Positions 42,853 to 52,048 of a stretch of 64,000 nucleotides of DNA are shown in pieces. Under the pieces are notes generated by a model. It had not been told where the DNA came from. It made no database searches and saw only the letters and a list, made by a program, of their open reading frames with translations. The position numbers and the translations under genes are program-made. Positions within the stretch are counted from its first letter, which is position 1; every line of letters begins with the position of its first letter. Source of the stretch: Leucobacter ruminantium (GTDB lineage Bacteria > Actinomycetota > Actinomycetes > Actinomycetales > Microbacteriaceae); contig NZ_JAGDYL010000009.1 in assembly GCF_017565705.1 (NCBI RefSeq), forward strand, positions 1-64,000. Reading direction: 5' to 3'.

Positions 42853-45075
42853 GTGGTTACGGAGACATCGAAGAAGCGAGGGATCGCCTCGCGCTGGCTG
42901 CGAGTGCTGCTTCCAGCGCTGCTGATCGTGGCGTGGGTCGGCGCCGCGGGCATGGGAGGTCCGCTGTTCGGCAAGGTCGACGAGGTGTCGTCGAACGACC
43001 AGACGGCGTATCTTCCCGAGTCGGCGGAGGCGACGGAGGTGCAGCGCGCGCTGCCCGATTTCCTGGGCGACGACGTGATCCCGGCGGTCGTCGTATTCTC
43101 CTCCGACAGTCCGATCGACGCGGCCGCGCTCGAGCGCCTCGGCGATGCGCTGACCGACGCGGAGGGCGTCGACGGTATCGAGAGCGGCGCCTCGCCGATC
43201 ATCCCGTCCGACGACGAGCTCGCGGCGCAGGCCTTCGTGCCGATCGACGCCGACGCCGACATCTCCGACGTGGTGACGCATCTCGGCGAGCAACTGCGCG
43301 AGGCGGCGCCCGACGGCGTCGCCGTGCACGTCACCGGACCGGCGGGCTTCACGGCCGATCTCGTCGCGGGTTTCGCGGGCATCGACGGCATCCTGCTGCT
43401 CGTCGCCCTGCTCGCAGTGCTCGTGATCCTCGTCATCGTCTACCGCTCGCTGCTGCTGCCGATCGTGGTGCTCAGCACGAGCCTGTTCGCGCTCTGCACG
43501 GCGCTGCTCGTGGTGTGGCATCTCGCCGACGCCGGTGTGCTCCTGCTCAGCGGACAGACGCAGGGCATCCTCTTCATCCTCGTGATCGGCGCCGCGACCG
43601 ACTACTCGCTGCTGCTCGTGGCCCGCTTCCGCGAGGAACTGCGCACCACGCGCGACCGCGGCGCGGCCGTGCTGGCCGCCGTGCGCGGATCCCTCGAGCC
43701 CATCGCGGCCTCGGGCGGCACCGTGATCGCGGGCCTTCTGTGCTTGCTGCTCAGCGACCTCAAGTCGAACAGCACGCTCGGCCCGGTCGCGTCGATCGGC
43801 ATCGTGTTCGCGATGCTCTCGGCGCTCACCCTGCTGCCGGCACTGCTCTTCGTGTTCGGGCGCGCCGCCTACTGGCCGCGCCGCCCGAAGTACGAGCCCG
43901 AGGCGGTGCGCGAGGAGCACGGCCTGCCCGCCCGCGGCGTCTGGCGGCGGCTGGCGGAGTCCATCCGCAGGCGGCCGCGTCCCATCTGGATCGTCACCGC
44001 GATCGTGCTCGCGCTCGGCGCGGCCGGCGTCACCCAGCTGAACGCGCAGGGCGTGCCGCAGTCCGATCTCGTGCTCGGTCAGTCGGAGGCCCGCGACGGC
44101 CAGGCCGTGCTCGGCGAGCACTTCCCCGGCGGATCGGGCAGCCCGGCCTACGTGCTGACCCCCGAGAGCGAGCTGCAGCGCACCGCCGACGTGCTGCTCG
44201 CGCACCCGGGCGTCGACGGCGTCGCCGTCACGAGCGGCGACTCGCCGAGCGGCACCGCGCCAGTCACCGAGAGCGGCATCGAGGCCTACGGCCCGCCTGG
44301 CACCCCTGCCCCCGAACCCACCGTCCGCGACGGGAGCGTGCTGCTGCAGGCGACGCTCGCCGACGCGGCCGACTCCGACGCCGCGGCGAAGACCGTCACG
44401 AGCCTGCGCGAGCAGCTGCACGGCGAGGGATCCCTCACCGAGGCGACCGACGACAGCACCGGCACCGCGGCCGGCACCGGCCGCACGCCCCTCGTCGGCG
44501 GCGTCACCGCCACAGCCGTCGACACGAACCAGGCGTCGATCCACGACCGCAACCTCATCATTCCCCTCGTGCTCGCCGTGATCCTCGTCATCCTGATGCT
44601 GCTGCTGCGCTCGGTTCTCGCCCCGATCCTGCTGATCCTCACCACCGTGCTGTCCTTCGGCACGGCGCTCGGCGTGGCGGCGCTCGTGTTCAACGGCGTC
44701 TTCCGCTTCCCGGGCGCCGACCCCGCGGTGCCGCTCTACGGCTTCGTCTTCCTCGTCGCGCTCGGCATCGACTACAACATCTTCCTCATGACCCGGGTGC
44801 GCGAGGAGGCGGTGCGGCACGGCACGCGCGAAGGGATCCTGCGCGGGCTCACGATCACGGGCGGCGTCATCACCTCGGCGGGACTCGTGCTCGCGGCGAC
44901 GTTCGCGGCGCTCTCGGTGATCCCGATCCTGTTCCTCGTGCAGATCGCGTTCATCGTGGCGTTCGGGGTGCTGCTCGATACCTTCATCGTGCGCTCCCTG
45001 CTCGTGCCGGCCCTCGCGACAGACATCGGGCGCGCGATCTGGTGGCCGTCCGAGCTGGGGAGGGGCGCGCGATGA
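42853..45075 (+). CDS. MMPL/RND-family membrane transporter
   Basis: 740 residues. One N-terminal membrane segment, a large extracytoplasmic loop (about 45-170), five to six helices, a second loop (about 390-555) and a final helical bundle. Typical MMPL motifs: GAATDYSLLLVARFREEL in the first half and ALGIDYNIFLMTRVREE in the second. It is a proton-driven exporter of lipids, drugs or siderophores. GTG start with GGGGGAGG seven bases upstream. Confidence 0.92.
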   Translation: MVTETSKKRGIASRWLRVLLPALLIVAWVGAAGMGGPLFGKVDEVSSNDQTAYLPESAEATEVQRALPDFLGDDVIPAVVVFSSDSPIDAAALERLGDALTDAEGVDGIESGASPIIPSDDELAAQAFVPIDADADISDVVTHLGEQLREAAPDGVAVHVTGPAGFTADLVAGFAGIDGILLLVALLAVLVILVIVYRSLLLPIVVLSTSLFALCTALLVVWHLADAGVLLLSGQTQGILFILVIGAATDYSLLLVARFREELRTTRDRGAAVLAAVRGSLEPIAASGGTVIAGLLCLLLSDLKSNSTLGPVASIGIVFAMLSALTLLPALLFVFGRAAYWPRRPKYEPEAVREEHGLPARGVWRRLAESIRRRPRPIWIVTAIVLALGAAGVTQLNAQGVPQSDLVLGQSEARDGQAVLGEHFPGGSGSPAYVLTPESELQRTADVLLAHPGVDGVAVTSGDSPSGTAPVTESGIEAYGPPGTPAPEPTVRDGSVLLQATLADAADSDAAAKTVTSLREQLHGEGSLTEATDDSTGTAAGTGRTPLVGGVTATAVDTNQASIHDRNLIIPLVLAVILVILMLLLRSVLAPILLILTTVLSFGTALGVAALVFNGVFRFPGADPAVPLYGFVFLVALGIDYNIFLMTRVREEAVRHGTREGILRGLTITGGVITSAGLVLAATFAALSVIPILFLVQIAFIVAFGVLLDTFIVRSLLVPALATDIGRAIWWPSELGRGAR

Positions 45076-45506
45076 GGATCTGGTCGCTGCACCCCGAGCA
45101 CCTCGACCGCATGGGCCTCGTCGCCTGCTGGCGCGAGACCCTGCTCGCGCAGGCGGTGCTCGCCGAGCGCACGCGCGGCTACCGCAACCACCCGCAGCTC
45201 GAGCGCTTCCGGGCCCAGCCCGATCCGCTCGCTGCCGTCGGCGCCTACCTCGGCGGCATCGCCGAGGAGGCCGGTCGCAGAGGCTACCGCTTCGACTCGA
45301 CGCGCATCCTGCGTCATGGATCCCTCGCCCCCGAAGCACGCATTCCGGTGACCGAGCGGCAGCTCGGCTACGAGTGGGAGCACCTCGGCCGCAAGCTGCG
45401 CGAGCGCAGCCCGGAGGACGCGGCGCGCTGGGAGGCTGCAACGCCGACCGCGCACCCGGCGCTGCGGGTGGTGCCCGGTGAGATCGAGGCGTGGGAGCGG
45501 CCCTGA
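45072..45506 (+). CDS. Pyrimidine dimer DNA glycosylase-like protein (PF03013 type)
   Basis: 144 residues. The start MRIWSLHPEHLDRMGLVACW and GYRNHPQLERF are hallmarks of the small Pyr_excise (T4 endonuclease V-like) family found in many actinobacteria. T4-type enzymes cut thymine dimers using the N-terminal amine after Met removal; here residue 2 is Arg, so classical Thr2 catalysis is not evident and function is uncertain. It overlaps the MMPL gene by ATGA, so the two are translated together. Confidence 0.8.
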   Translation: MRIWSLHPEHLDRMGLVACWRETLLAQAVLAERTRGYRNHPQLERFRAQPDPLAAVGAYLGGIAEEAGRRGYRFDSTRILRHGSLAPEARIPVTERQLGYEWEHLGRKLRERSPEDAARWEAATPTAHPALRVVPGEIEAWERP

Positions 45507-45623
45507 GTCGCCGCGGCTGAGAGCGCACGCACCCGGAAGGGGCAGACTGGAGCGAACCGGGAGAGCGGCGGGGCCCGGGCGGCGCAGCAGCAGAACGGAT
45601 GTCGCAGGTGAGGGGAGCATCGC

Positions 45624-46523
45624 ATGGGCGAGCGACGAATCGTGGTGGCGGGAGCCTCGGGACTGATCGGCGGGGCGCTCGTGCACGCGCTGCGCGTCGA
45701 CGGCTTTCGCGTGGTGCGGCTCGTGCGGCGCGAGGCGCACGGGCCCGACGAGATCGAGTGGCTGCGCTCCGGCGAGCCGCTGCCGCCCGACGCGCTCGCG
45801 GGCGCCGCCGCGGTCGTGGGACTGAACGGGGCGAGCATCGGCCGCCTGCCCTGGACGCCCGCCTACCGCGACACCCTGCGCCGCTCGCGCATCGACTCGA
45901 CCCGCACCCTCGCCGCTGCGCTGCGGCAGCTCGGGGACGAGGCGCCGCGATTCATCTCGGGCTCGGCCGTCGGCTTCTACGGCGACCGTCCGGGGGAGCG
46001 GCTCACCGAGACGAGCGGGGCAGGCGGCACCTTCCTCGCCGAACTCTGCCGGGAGTGGGAGGCCGAAGCGCTCGCCGCAGGCCCAGCCGTGCGGGTGGTC
46101 CTGCTGCGCACGGCACCCGTGATCCACAGGCGCGGCGTGCTGAAACCGCTCATCGCTCTGACGCGGCTGGGGCTCGGCGGCCCGCTCGGCTCCGGACGAC
46201 AGCTGTGGCCGTGGATCTCACTCGAAGACGAGGTGCGCGCGATCCGCCATCTCGTCGACTCCGACGTCGAGGGACCGGTCAACCTCACCGGCCCTGTTGC
46301 CGCGTCTGCGAAAGACATCGGTCGCGAGCTCGCCCGTGCGATGCACCGACCGTTCGTGCTGCCCGCGCCGGCGTGGGCGCTGCGCCTCGGCCTCGGCCGG
46401 GACGCGGCCGACTCGCTGCTGCTCGCCGACGCGCGAGTGGAGCCGCGGGCGCTCGAGGAGTCGGGTTTCGAGTTCAGGCACCGCACGCCCGCGGAGGCGA
46501 TCGCAGCCGCGCTCGCGGAGTGA
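45624..46523 (+). CDS. TIGR01777-type NAD(P)-dependent epimerase/sugar-nucleotide-like SDR
   Basis: 299 residues, extended SDR of the YfcH/SDR39U1 group. N-terminal GASGLIGGALVHAL, internal LNGASIGRLPWTPAYR and SGSAVGFYGD, then a C-terminal DUF1731-like segment (ADARVEPRALEESGFEF). The biochemical role of this family is not settled. GAGGGGAG precedes the ATG. Convergent with the MarR gene. Confidence 0.87.
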   Translation: MGERRIVVAGASGLIGGALVHALRVDGFRVVRLVRREAHGPDEIEWLRSGEPLPPDALAGAAAVVGLNGASIGRLPWTPAYRDTLRRSRIDSTRTLAAALRQLGDEAPRFISGSAVGFYGDRPGERLTETSGAGGTFLAELCREWEAEALAAGPAVRVVLLRTAPVIHRRGVLKPLIALTRLGLGGPLGSGRQLWPWISLEDEVRAIRHLVDSDVEGPVNLTGPVAASAKDIGRELARAMHRPFVLPAPAWALRLGLGRDAADSLLLADARVEPRALEESGFEFRHRTPAEAIAAALAE

Positions 46524-46536
46524 GCCGGGTGGAGCC

Positions 46537-47031
46537 TCAGCCGACGTCGCCCGGGTCGAGGGCGGAGCCGACCGCGTTCATCACCCGCATCGCCGCGTCG
46601 AGCTCGGCATCGTCGAACGGCGCGAGCGCTTCGCGGATCGCTGCGAGCTTCGGCCCGTAGAGGCGGAAGAAGTCGACGCGCGCAGCCTCGGTGAGGGCGA
46701 CCACCCGCGCCCTCCGGTCCTGCGGGTGCGGCACGCGGCGCACGTGCCCGGACTCGGTGAGGCGGTCGAGCAGCTTGGTCGTCGACGCCGTCGAGATGCG
46801 CAGGTGCCGTGCGATCTCGTGCGGGCTCACCGTGCGCCCCTGCTCCTCGCGGATGATGAGCAGCCGCAGCGCTGCGACGTCGCTCGCGTTCATATGCATG
46901 CCGTGCTTGAGGTCGCCCGCCATGCGGTCGTGCGCGTCGCCGAACGCCCGCACCGCGCGCAGCATCCCGAGGATCGCCGCGGCGCGTGCGTCGTCGCCCC
47001 ACTGGGGTGAGGGATCGGAGGGCCGCGTCAT
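46537..47031 (-). CDS. MarR-family transcriptional regulator
   Basis: 164 residues, winged helix with HEIARHLRISTASTTKLLDRL and the wing VRRVPHPQDRRARVV. It probably represses a transporter or stress gene and is released by small phenolic or lipophilic ligands. The ATG is 6 nt after GAGAAT and 1 nt after GGAGG, so initiation may be leaderless. The symmetric site at 42813-42837 before the MMPL gene is a plausible target. Confidence 0.9.
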   Translation of the reverse strand: MTRPSDPSPQWGDDARAAAILGMLRAVRAFGDAHDRMAGDLKHGMHMNASDVAALRLLIIREEQGRTVSPHEIARHLRISTASTTKLLDRLTESGHVRRVPHPQDRRARVVALTEAARVDFFRLYGPKLAAIREALAPFDDAELDAAMRVMNAVGSALDPGDVG

Positions 47032-47146
47032 GCCTCCATTCTCGCGCAGCCTGGCTCGATCCCTCGCCGCCGCCGTTCGCCCGCCGATCCCTCGCCTCCC
47101 GCCGATCGAGCGCAGCCGCCCCTTCCGCCCGTCCCCTCACAGCTGG

Positions 47147-47237
47147 TCAGTAGACGTTCCGAATCTCGATCGCGGCGACATCTGCTGCCGAGCTTCCGGC
47201 GAGAACCGCGGCGAGACCGGTGAAGCGAGCGCGGGTT
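47147..47237 (-). pseudogene. Possible C-terminal remnant of a lost gene
   Basis: Just past the stop of the downstream oxidoreductase, the minus strand continues in another frame as ARFTGLAAVLAGSSAADVAA followed by IEIRNVY and a stop. The composition looks protein-like and the frame is outside any gene. I cannot assign a family. It may be debris from an excised gene or chance. Confidence 0.25.
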
Positions 47238-48410
47238 CTACGGCGCGACGGCTCCGCCGCTCTCGTGCGAGCGCGCTGCCGCGGCGAAGATGCGGTGGGT
47301 GAGCGCGGCCTCCTCGGGGCGCACGCAGCCGAAGCGGTCTCCGAGGGATCCCTCCCGCTCGGCGAGGAACGCCGCCCACATCTGCAGGATCGCGTCCGAG
47401 AAGCCGGTCTCGAAGTTCGGCCCCGTGACGGTCGGCCACACCGACTGGCTGCCCGCGTCGATCTGCTGCCAGCTCTGCTCCCGGCCCACGCCGGGAACGT
47501 CGACCCACGCGAACACCTCGACGGTCTTCGGCCGCTTCGTGCTGAACCGCACACCGCCTTCCATGCCGTGCACCTCGAACTCCCAGGTGTTCTTCTCGCC
47601 GAGGGCGATCCGCTTCGTCTCGGCTGCGAAGGGGAACGGCCCGGCCGGGTCGTCGACGCGGCAGTGCAGCACGGCGTTGTCCCAGGTGTCGCAGCGCTCG
47701 GTCGCGCCGTCGCCTCCCGGCGCGGGTCGCTCGCGCACGATGTCGCTGAGCACGCCGAAGACGCGCTCGGGGCGCCAGCCGAGGCGCAGCGGCACGTGCC
47801 AGGCGTGCATGCCGAGGTCGTTCATCACGCCGGCCTCGCCGCAGAAGCGCGCCTGCCGCTTCCAGTTGATGGGCTTTGCCGTGTCGAGGTCGCTCGCGTG
47901 CAGGAAGGCGCAGCGCGCCTCGATCACGCGACCGACGGCGCCGCTGCGCACGTAGTCGATCGCCCACTGCGGGCCGGGGAAGAACGGCATCTCGCTCGAT
48001 ACCCGCACGAACGCGCCAGGCGTCTCGTCGATCGCACGCAGCACGCTCTCGGCGGCTGGGGCGTCGATGCCGAACGGCTTCTCTGCGAGCAGGGACTTGC
48101 CCGCGCGGATCGCGTCGACGTAGAGCCGCTCGTGGAGGTCGTGACGCACGGCGATGTAGACGACGTCGACGTCGGGGTTCGCGAAGAGCTCGTCGGATGA
48201 CGCGGTGAGCTGCGTCACGGTGTCGATCCGCTCGAACCAGGCGAGCGCGTCGGGGTTGATGTCGCAGACGGCGACGAGTTCGGGGGCGACGGGGTGGTCG
48301 ATGAGCGCGGGCCAGCGACGCAGGGCCGCGGCGATCTCGCGCCCCATGAGCCCGCCGCCGACGATGCCGACGCCCACGCGCTTCGGAGCGCCGCCGCCCA
48401 AGGCGCTCAT
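47238..48410 (-). CDS. Gfo/Idh/MocA-family oxidoreductase
   Basis: 390 residues. Rossmann loop GIVGGGLMGREIAAAL, EKPFG catalytic-Lys motif, and DLGMHAWHVPL carrying the Asp and His of the active site. It oxidises or epimerises a sugar or polyol. It overlaps the upstream aldolase gene by ATGA, forming a two-gene minus-strand operon expressed from the 49246-49441 divergent promoter with a LacI-type site. Confidence 0.9.
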   Translation of the reverse strand: MSALGGGAPKRVGVGIVGGGLMGREIAAALRRWPALIDHPVAPELVAVCDINPDALAWFERIDTVTQLTASSDELFANPDVDVVYIAVRHDLHERLYVDAIRAGKSLLAEKPFGIDAPAAESVLRAIDETPGAFVRVSSEMPFFPGPQWAIDYVRSGAVGRVIEARCAFLHASDLDTAKPINWKRQARFCGEAGVMNDLGMHAWHVPLRLGWRPERVFGVLSDIVRERPAPGGDGATERCDTWDNAVLHCRVDDPAGPFPFAAETKRIALGEKNTWEFEVHGMEGGVRFSTKRPKTVEVFAWVDVPGVGREQSWQQIDAGSQSVWPTVTGPNFETGFSDAILQMWAAFLAEREGSLGDRFGCVRPEEAALTHRIFAAAARSHESGGAVAP

Positions 48411-49246
48411 CGTGCGCCCCCGATCAGGGCGAGCGCCTCGTCGACCGGTGCGTCACGGTGCACCACCGCCATGAGCGCGGCCGTGATGCCCGCAGGGTCG
48501 GCGTGCTGGATGACGTTGCGCCCGTAGACGATGCCGCGCGCCCCCTGGGCCAGCACGGCCTCGGTGCGCTCGAGCAGCGTGCGGTCGTCGACCCTCCCTC
48601 CGCCGCGCACGAGCACCGGGGTGTCGGCGGCGGCCTGCACCACCCGGTGGTAGTCGGAGATGTCGTCGGTGGGGTCGGCCTTGATGAGGTCGGCGCCGAG
48701 CTCGCGCGCCTGCCGCACGAGGGTGATGATCTTCTCGGTGTCTCCGTCGACGGAGTAGCCCTCGGCGCCGTCTCCGATGCGCATGACGAGGGGCTCGATC
48801 ATGAGGGGCATGCCGAAGCGGTGGGCGTCGCTGCGCAGGGCGAGGATCGAGCGGATGCACTGCTCGCGGATCTCGGGGTGGCCGGGCAGGTCGAGCAGGT
48901 TGACGCAGACGGCCACCGCGTCGAGGCGCACGGCCTCCTCGATCGCGTCGGGCACGTGCACGCTGTGGAGCGGTGATTCGAGCGGGGAGTTGTAGACGTT
49001 GGCGATGTCGGTGCGCATGACGAGCGCGGGCTTGCGCTTGCCGCGGATGCGCTGCAGCAGGGGCGCCTGGCCGAGCGTCAACTGGATCGCGTCGGGGCCG
49101 GCGTCGACGAGCGTCTCGACGGTGCGCGGCATGTCCTCGATACCGGCGAGGAAGCCGTGCTCGTGGAAGGCCCCGTGGTCCACGGCCACGTCGAGCGCGC
49201 GCCCCGAGCGCGCATCGAACAATCGGTTGAGGCGGTACTGCGTCAT
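48407..49246 (-). CDS. Class I aldolase, DhnA/LsrF-like
   Basis: 279 residues, DeoC/FbaB-family TIM barrel. LDVAVDHGAF near the N-terminus and the Schiff-base Lys in GADLIKADPTDD are visible; VLVRGGGRVDDRTLL and GIVYGRNVIQH form the phosphate pocket. It should cleave a phosphorylated ketose. First gene of the minus-strand pair. A LacI-like operator is 90 bp upstream. Confidence 0.88.
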   Translation of the reverse strand: MTQYRLNRLFDARSGRALDVAVDHGAFHEHGFLAGIEDMPRTVETLVDAGPDAIQLTLGQAPLLQRIRGKRKPALVMRTDIANVYNSPLESPLHSVHVPDAIEEAVRLDAVAVCVNLLDLPGHPEIREQCIRSILALRSDAHRFGMPLMIEPLVMRIGDGAEGYSVDGDTEKIITLVRQARELGADLIKADPTDDISDYHRVVQAAADTPVLVRGGGRVDDRTLLERTEAVLAQGARGIVYGRNVIQHADPAGITAALMAVVHRDAPVDEALALIGGAR

Positions 49247-49335
49247 GGGAGTCCATTCTCCGAGAGCGGCGGCGCGCGGGTCGCGCGACCGGAATGCGCG
49301 GGCGAGGGGCCCTGCGACTCAGTATGCGGAGATGA

Positions 49336-49349
49336 TGACAACGTTGTCA
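49336..49349. promoter_or_regulatory. LacI-type operator between divergent operons
   Basis: TGACAACGTTGTCA is a perfect 14-bp palindrome. It lies between the aldolase (minus, start 49246) and the DUF4432 gene (plus, start 49441). Same motif as at 51878, 54076, 54142 and 56553. Confidence 0.8.
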
Positions 49350-49440
49350 AGTGGGGTGATCGGTGCGACGATGAGAGGGCATCGAGAGGGATCGCCCGCG
49401 CACCGCGCCGATCCCTCGCCCGCACGCGAAGGAGCAGCAC

Positions 49441-50424
49441 ATGGGCACGCATCCCACCGGACGTCCGCTCGACGAGGTGCTGCCGCGCATCGGCTCGCTC
49501 GCTCAGCTCGTCGCCTGCGAGTCGTACGTGCTGAGCGACGGGCCCGCCGCCGCGTCGCGACGCATCCGCCTGACGGTCGGCGAACTCGACGTCGAACTGC
49601 TGCCCGATCGGGGGCTCGACATCGGCGCCGTGCGCTTCGCCGGGACCCCGGTCGCCTGGATCTCGCCGACGGGCCTGCCGAGGCGCGCATCGGGAGACGA
49701 CTTCGGGCGCACCTTCGGCGGAGGGCTGCTGACGACCTGCGGACTGCGCAACTACGGCCCCGCGGCGCTCGACGAGGGTGAGGCGCACCCGATGCACGGC
49801 CGCTACAGCACGCTCGCCGCGACCGTGCGACGGGTGGAGGCCGACGAGAGGGGCGCCGCGGTCGAGGCCGAGGTCGTCGAGGCGGAGCTCTTCGGCGCGC
49901 ACCTCCGCTCGCGCCGCCGCATCGAGGTGCCGCTCGGCTCCGCGTCGATCCGCGTGGAGGACGTCGTGACGAACTTGGGAGCGCGGCCGGTCGCGCCGAT
50001 GGTGCTCTACCACCTCAACTTCGGCTGGCCGCTCGTCGACGAGGGCACGCGCCTCGAGACGGGTGCCGCGAAGGTCGTGCCGCGCGACGACGCGGCGCGC
50101 GCCGGCGCCTGGAACCTCTTCCCAGCCCTCGCGGATCCCTACCCTGAGCAGGTCTTTCTGCACGAGCTGCCGGAAGGTCCCGCGGAGGTGCGCATCGCGC
50201 GACCCGGCGGCTTCGGCGCGACGGTGCGCTTCGACACCGCGACACTGCCGGGTCTCGTGCAGTGGCGGGTGGCCGAGCCGGGATGCGCCGTGCTCGGCAT
50301 CGAACCGGCGAGCGCGCCGACCATCCTGGGCCGCGCCGACGCGAGGGCGCGCGGCCTGCTCCGACCGCTCGCGCCTGGCGAGAGCCGCCGCTACGCGGTC
50401 GAGGTGGCGTTCGCGCACCCCTGA
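49441..50424 (+). CDS. Aldose-1-epimerase-like protein (DUF4432 type)
   Basis: 327 residues, galactose-mutarotase-like beta sandwich. LPDRGLDIGAVRFAGTPVAW, GLRNYGPA, HPMHGRYS and LYHLNFGWPLVDEGT match the DUF4432 family, whose members sit beside sugar operons. It probably equilibrates anomers or epimers of the transported sugar. AAGGAGCAGC precedes the ATG. Divergently transcribed from the aldolase pair across a LacI-type operator. Confidence 0.82.
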   Translation: MGTHPTGRPLDEVLPRIGSLAQLVACESYVLSDGPAAASRRIRLTVGELDVELLPDRGLDIGAVRFAGTPVAWISPTGLPRRASGDDFGRTFGGGLLTTCGLRNYGPAALDEGEAHPMHGRYSTLAATVRRVEADERGAAVEAEVVEAELFGAHLRSRRRIEVPLGSASIRVEDVVTNLGARPVAPMVLYHLNFGWPLVDEGTRLETGAAKVVPRDDAARAGAWNLFPALADPYPEQVFLHELPEGPAEVRIARPGGFGATVRFDTATLPGLVQWRVAEPGCAVLGIEPASAPTILGRADARARGLLRPLAPGESRRYAVEVAFAHP

Positions 50425-50468
50425 GCGCGCCGCCGTCACATCCGGTGAGGGATCGCCCCCGCCTCGCC

Positions 50469-51929
50469 TCAGTCGGCGAGGGATCGCACAGCCTCGCGCG
50501 GGCCGAGTTCGCGCAGCGCGGTCGCGGCCGCGCGCACCGCATCGCGCACGGCGCCGGGAACCGCGGCCCCGTATACGGCGTCGAGGAAGCCGTCGGCGCC
50601 GCCGGGATCGGCAGCGGCTGCGGCCTCGAGCTCGCCGAGGCGTGCGTCGGCCGTGATGAGGCGCGAGGAGGGATCCGCTGCGCCCCCGGCGAGGCAGGCG
50701 TGCCAGGCCGCCAGCACGAGCGCCGAACGGGGGAAGGGGCGCCCGGCCGTCGCGAGGTCGGCGATGACCGGCAGCAGGAACACCGGGATGCGGCTCGAGC
50801 CGTCGACGACCTGCCTGGCGAGCGTGTCGCGGATCGCCCGGTTGCGGAATCGCCGGAGCAGTTGCGCGCGGTATTCGGCGAGGTCGATGCCCGGCACCTC
50901 ATCGAGGGTCGGTGTCGCCTCCTCGGCCATGTAGTCGGCCAGGAAGCGGGCGAAGTCCGGGTCGTCGCAGACCTCGTGCACCTCTGCGAAGCCCGCGAGC
51001 AGCCCGAGGTACGACATGACCTGGTGAGAGGCGTTGAGCAGGCGCAGCTTCATGGACTCGTAGGGGGCGACATCGGCGACGAGCTGAGCTCCGACGCGCT
51101 CGACGGGCGGCCTCGGTCCCGAGAAGCGATCCTCGATCACCCACTGCGCGAACCGCTCGGAGCAGACGGGCCAGCGATCGTCGAGGCCCGTCAGCACGGC
51201 GGTCTCCTCGCGGTCGCGGTCGGTCGTGGCAGGGGTGATGCGGTCAACCATGCACGATGGGAAGGCGACCTCGGCGGCGATCCACTCGGCGAGCCCGGGG
51301 TCGGCGGATGAGGCGAAGCCGAGCAGCGCCTCGCGCGCGATCTCGCCGTTGCCCGGCATGTTGTCGCAGGAGAGCACGGTGAAGGCGGGAAGTCCGCGCT
51401 CGCGCCGCCGACGCAGGGCCGCGGCGAGGAATCCCCAGGCCGTCGTCGGCGTGGCTCCCGGCTGCGCGTCCGCGCGCGCTCCCGCGCGGTCGAGGTCGAA
51501 TCCGTGCTCGCCGCGCCCGTAGCCGGCCTCGGTGACGGTGAGCGTGACGAGGTGCGTGGTCGGTGCGGCGAGGCGCTCGACGACCGCTTCGGGGTCGTCC
51601 GGTGCGAAGAGGTATTCGGCGATCGATCCGATGATCCGGGCCTCGGCGTCGTCGGCCGTGGCCCTCGTCACGAGGGTGTAGAGCCGGTCCTGCGCCGCGA
51701 GCGCATCGCGCATGGCCGCGTCGCCCGGCATGAGGCCCACGCCGCTGAGCGACCACGCCGGATCCCCGCCGGCGGCGAGGAGTGCGTCCAGGTACATCGC
51801 GAGGTGCGCGCGTGCGAACCCCCCGAGTCCGAGGTGCACGATGCCCGGCGCCACCCCCTCGCGGCTGTAGAATGGGATGACAACGTTGTCGTGCGCTTCG
51901 CTCAGAGACGAGCTGTGAAGTCCGGTCAT
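50469..51929 (-). CDS. Mannitol dehydrogenase-family polyol dehydrogenase
   Basis: 486 residues, long-chain polyol dehydrogenase. N-terminal IVHLGLGGFARAH, then LTVTEAGY, VLSCDNMPGNG, and the catalytic KLRLLNASH (K-x4-N-x2-H). It interconverts a polyol and a ketose with NAD (mannitol, arabinitol and fructuronate are known substrates of the family). The ATG follows TAGACT by 7 nt on the minus strand, so the message may be leaderless. A LacI-type operator lies inside codons 13-18. Confidence 0.9.
   Translation of the reverse strand: MTGLHSSSLSEAHDNVVIPFYSREGVAPGIVHLGLGGFARAHLAMYLDALLAAGGDPAWSLSGVGLMPGDAAMRDALAAQDRLYTLVTRATADDAEARIIGSIAEYLFAPDDPEAVVERLAAPTTHLVTLTVTEAGYGRGEHGFDLDRAGARADAQPGATPTTAWGFLAAALRRRRERGLPAFTVLSCDNMPGNGEIAREALLGFASSADPGLAEWIAAEVAFPSCMVDRITPATTDRDREETAVLTGLDDRWPVCSERFAQWVIEDRFSGPRPPVERVGAQLVADVAPYESMKLRLLNASHQVMSYLGLLAGFAEVHEVCDDPDFARFLADYMAEEATPTLDEVPGIDLAEYRAQLLRRFRNRAIRDTLARQVVDGSSRIPVFLLPVIADLATAGRPFPRSALVLAAWHACLAGGAADPSSRLITADARLGELEAAAAADPGGADGFLDAVYGAAVPGAVRDAVRAAATALRELGPREAVRSLAD
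51878..51891. promoter_or_regulatory. LacI-type operator inside the start of the polyol dehydrogenase gene
   Basis: TGACAACGTTGTCG, 13 of 14 to the consensus palindrome, located about 40-50 nt downstream of the chosen ATG. It encodes the HDNVV segment. It would act as a transcriptional roadblock if bound, unless the real start is further downstream, which the protein alignment disfavours. Confidence 0.65.
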
Positions 51930-52048
51930 GAGCGCGAGTCTATGACACGGTGTGTGCAGCTGTTCAGCCGTGACGTGATCGGGAGCCGCGCCGCGCTTGC
52001 GGCGCGCCGCGCAGCCCCGGCGCGCGCCCCACAAAGTATGAGGGAGTC

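Noticed and set aside
42832-45528. 898-codon minus-strand frame opposite the MMPL gene
   Set aside because: Antisense shadow; Arg/Glu/His-rich repeats without domain features.
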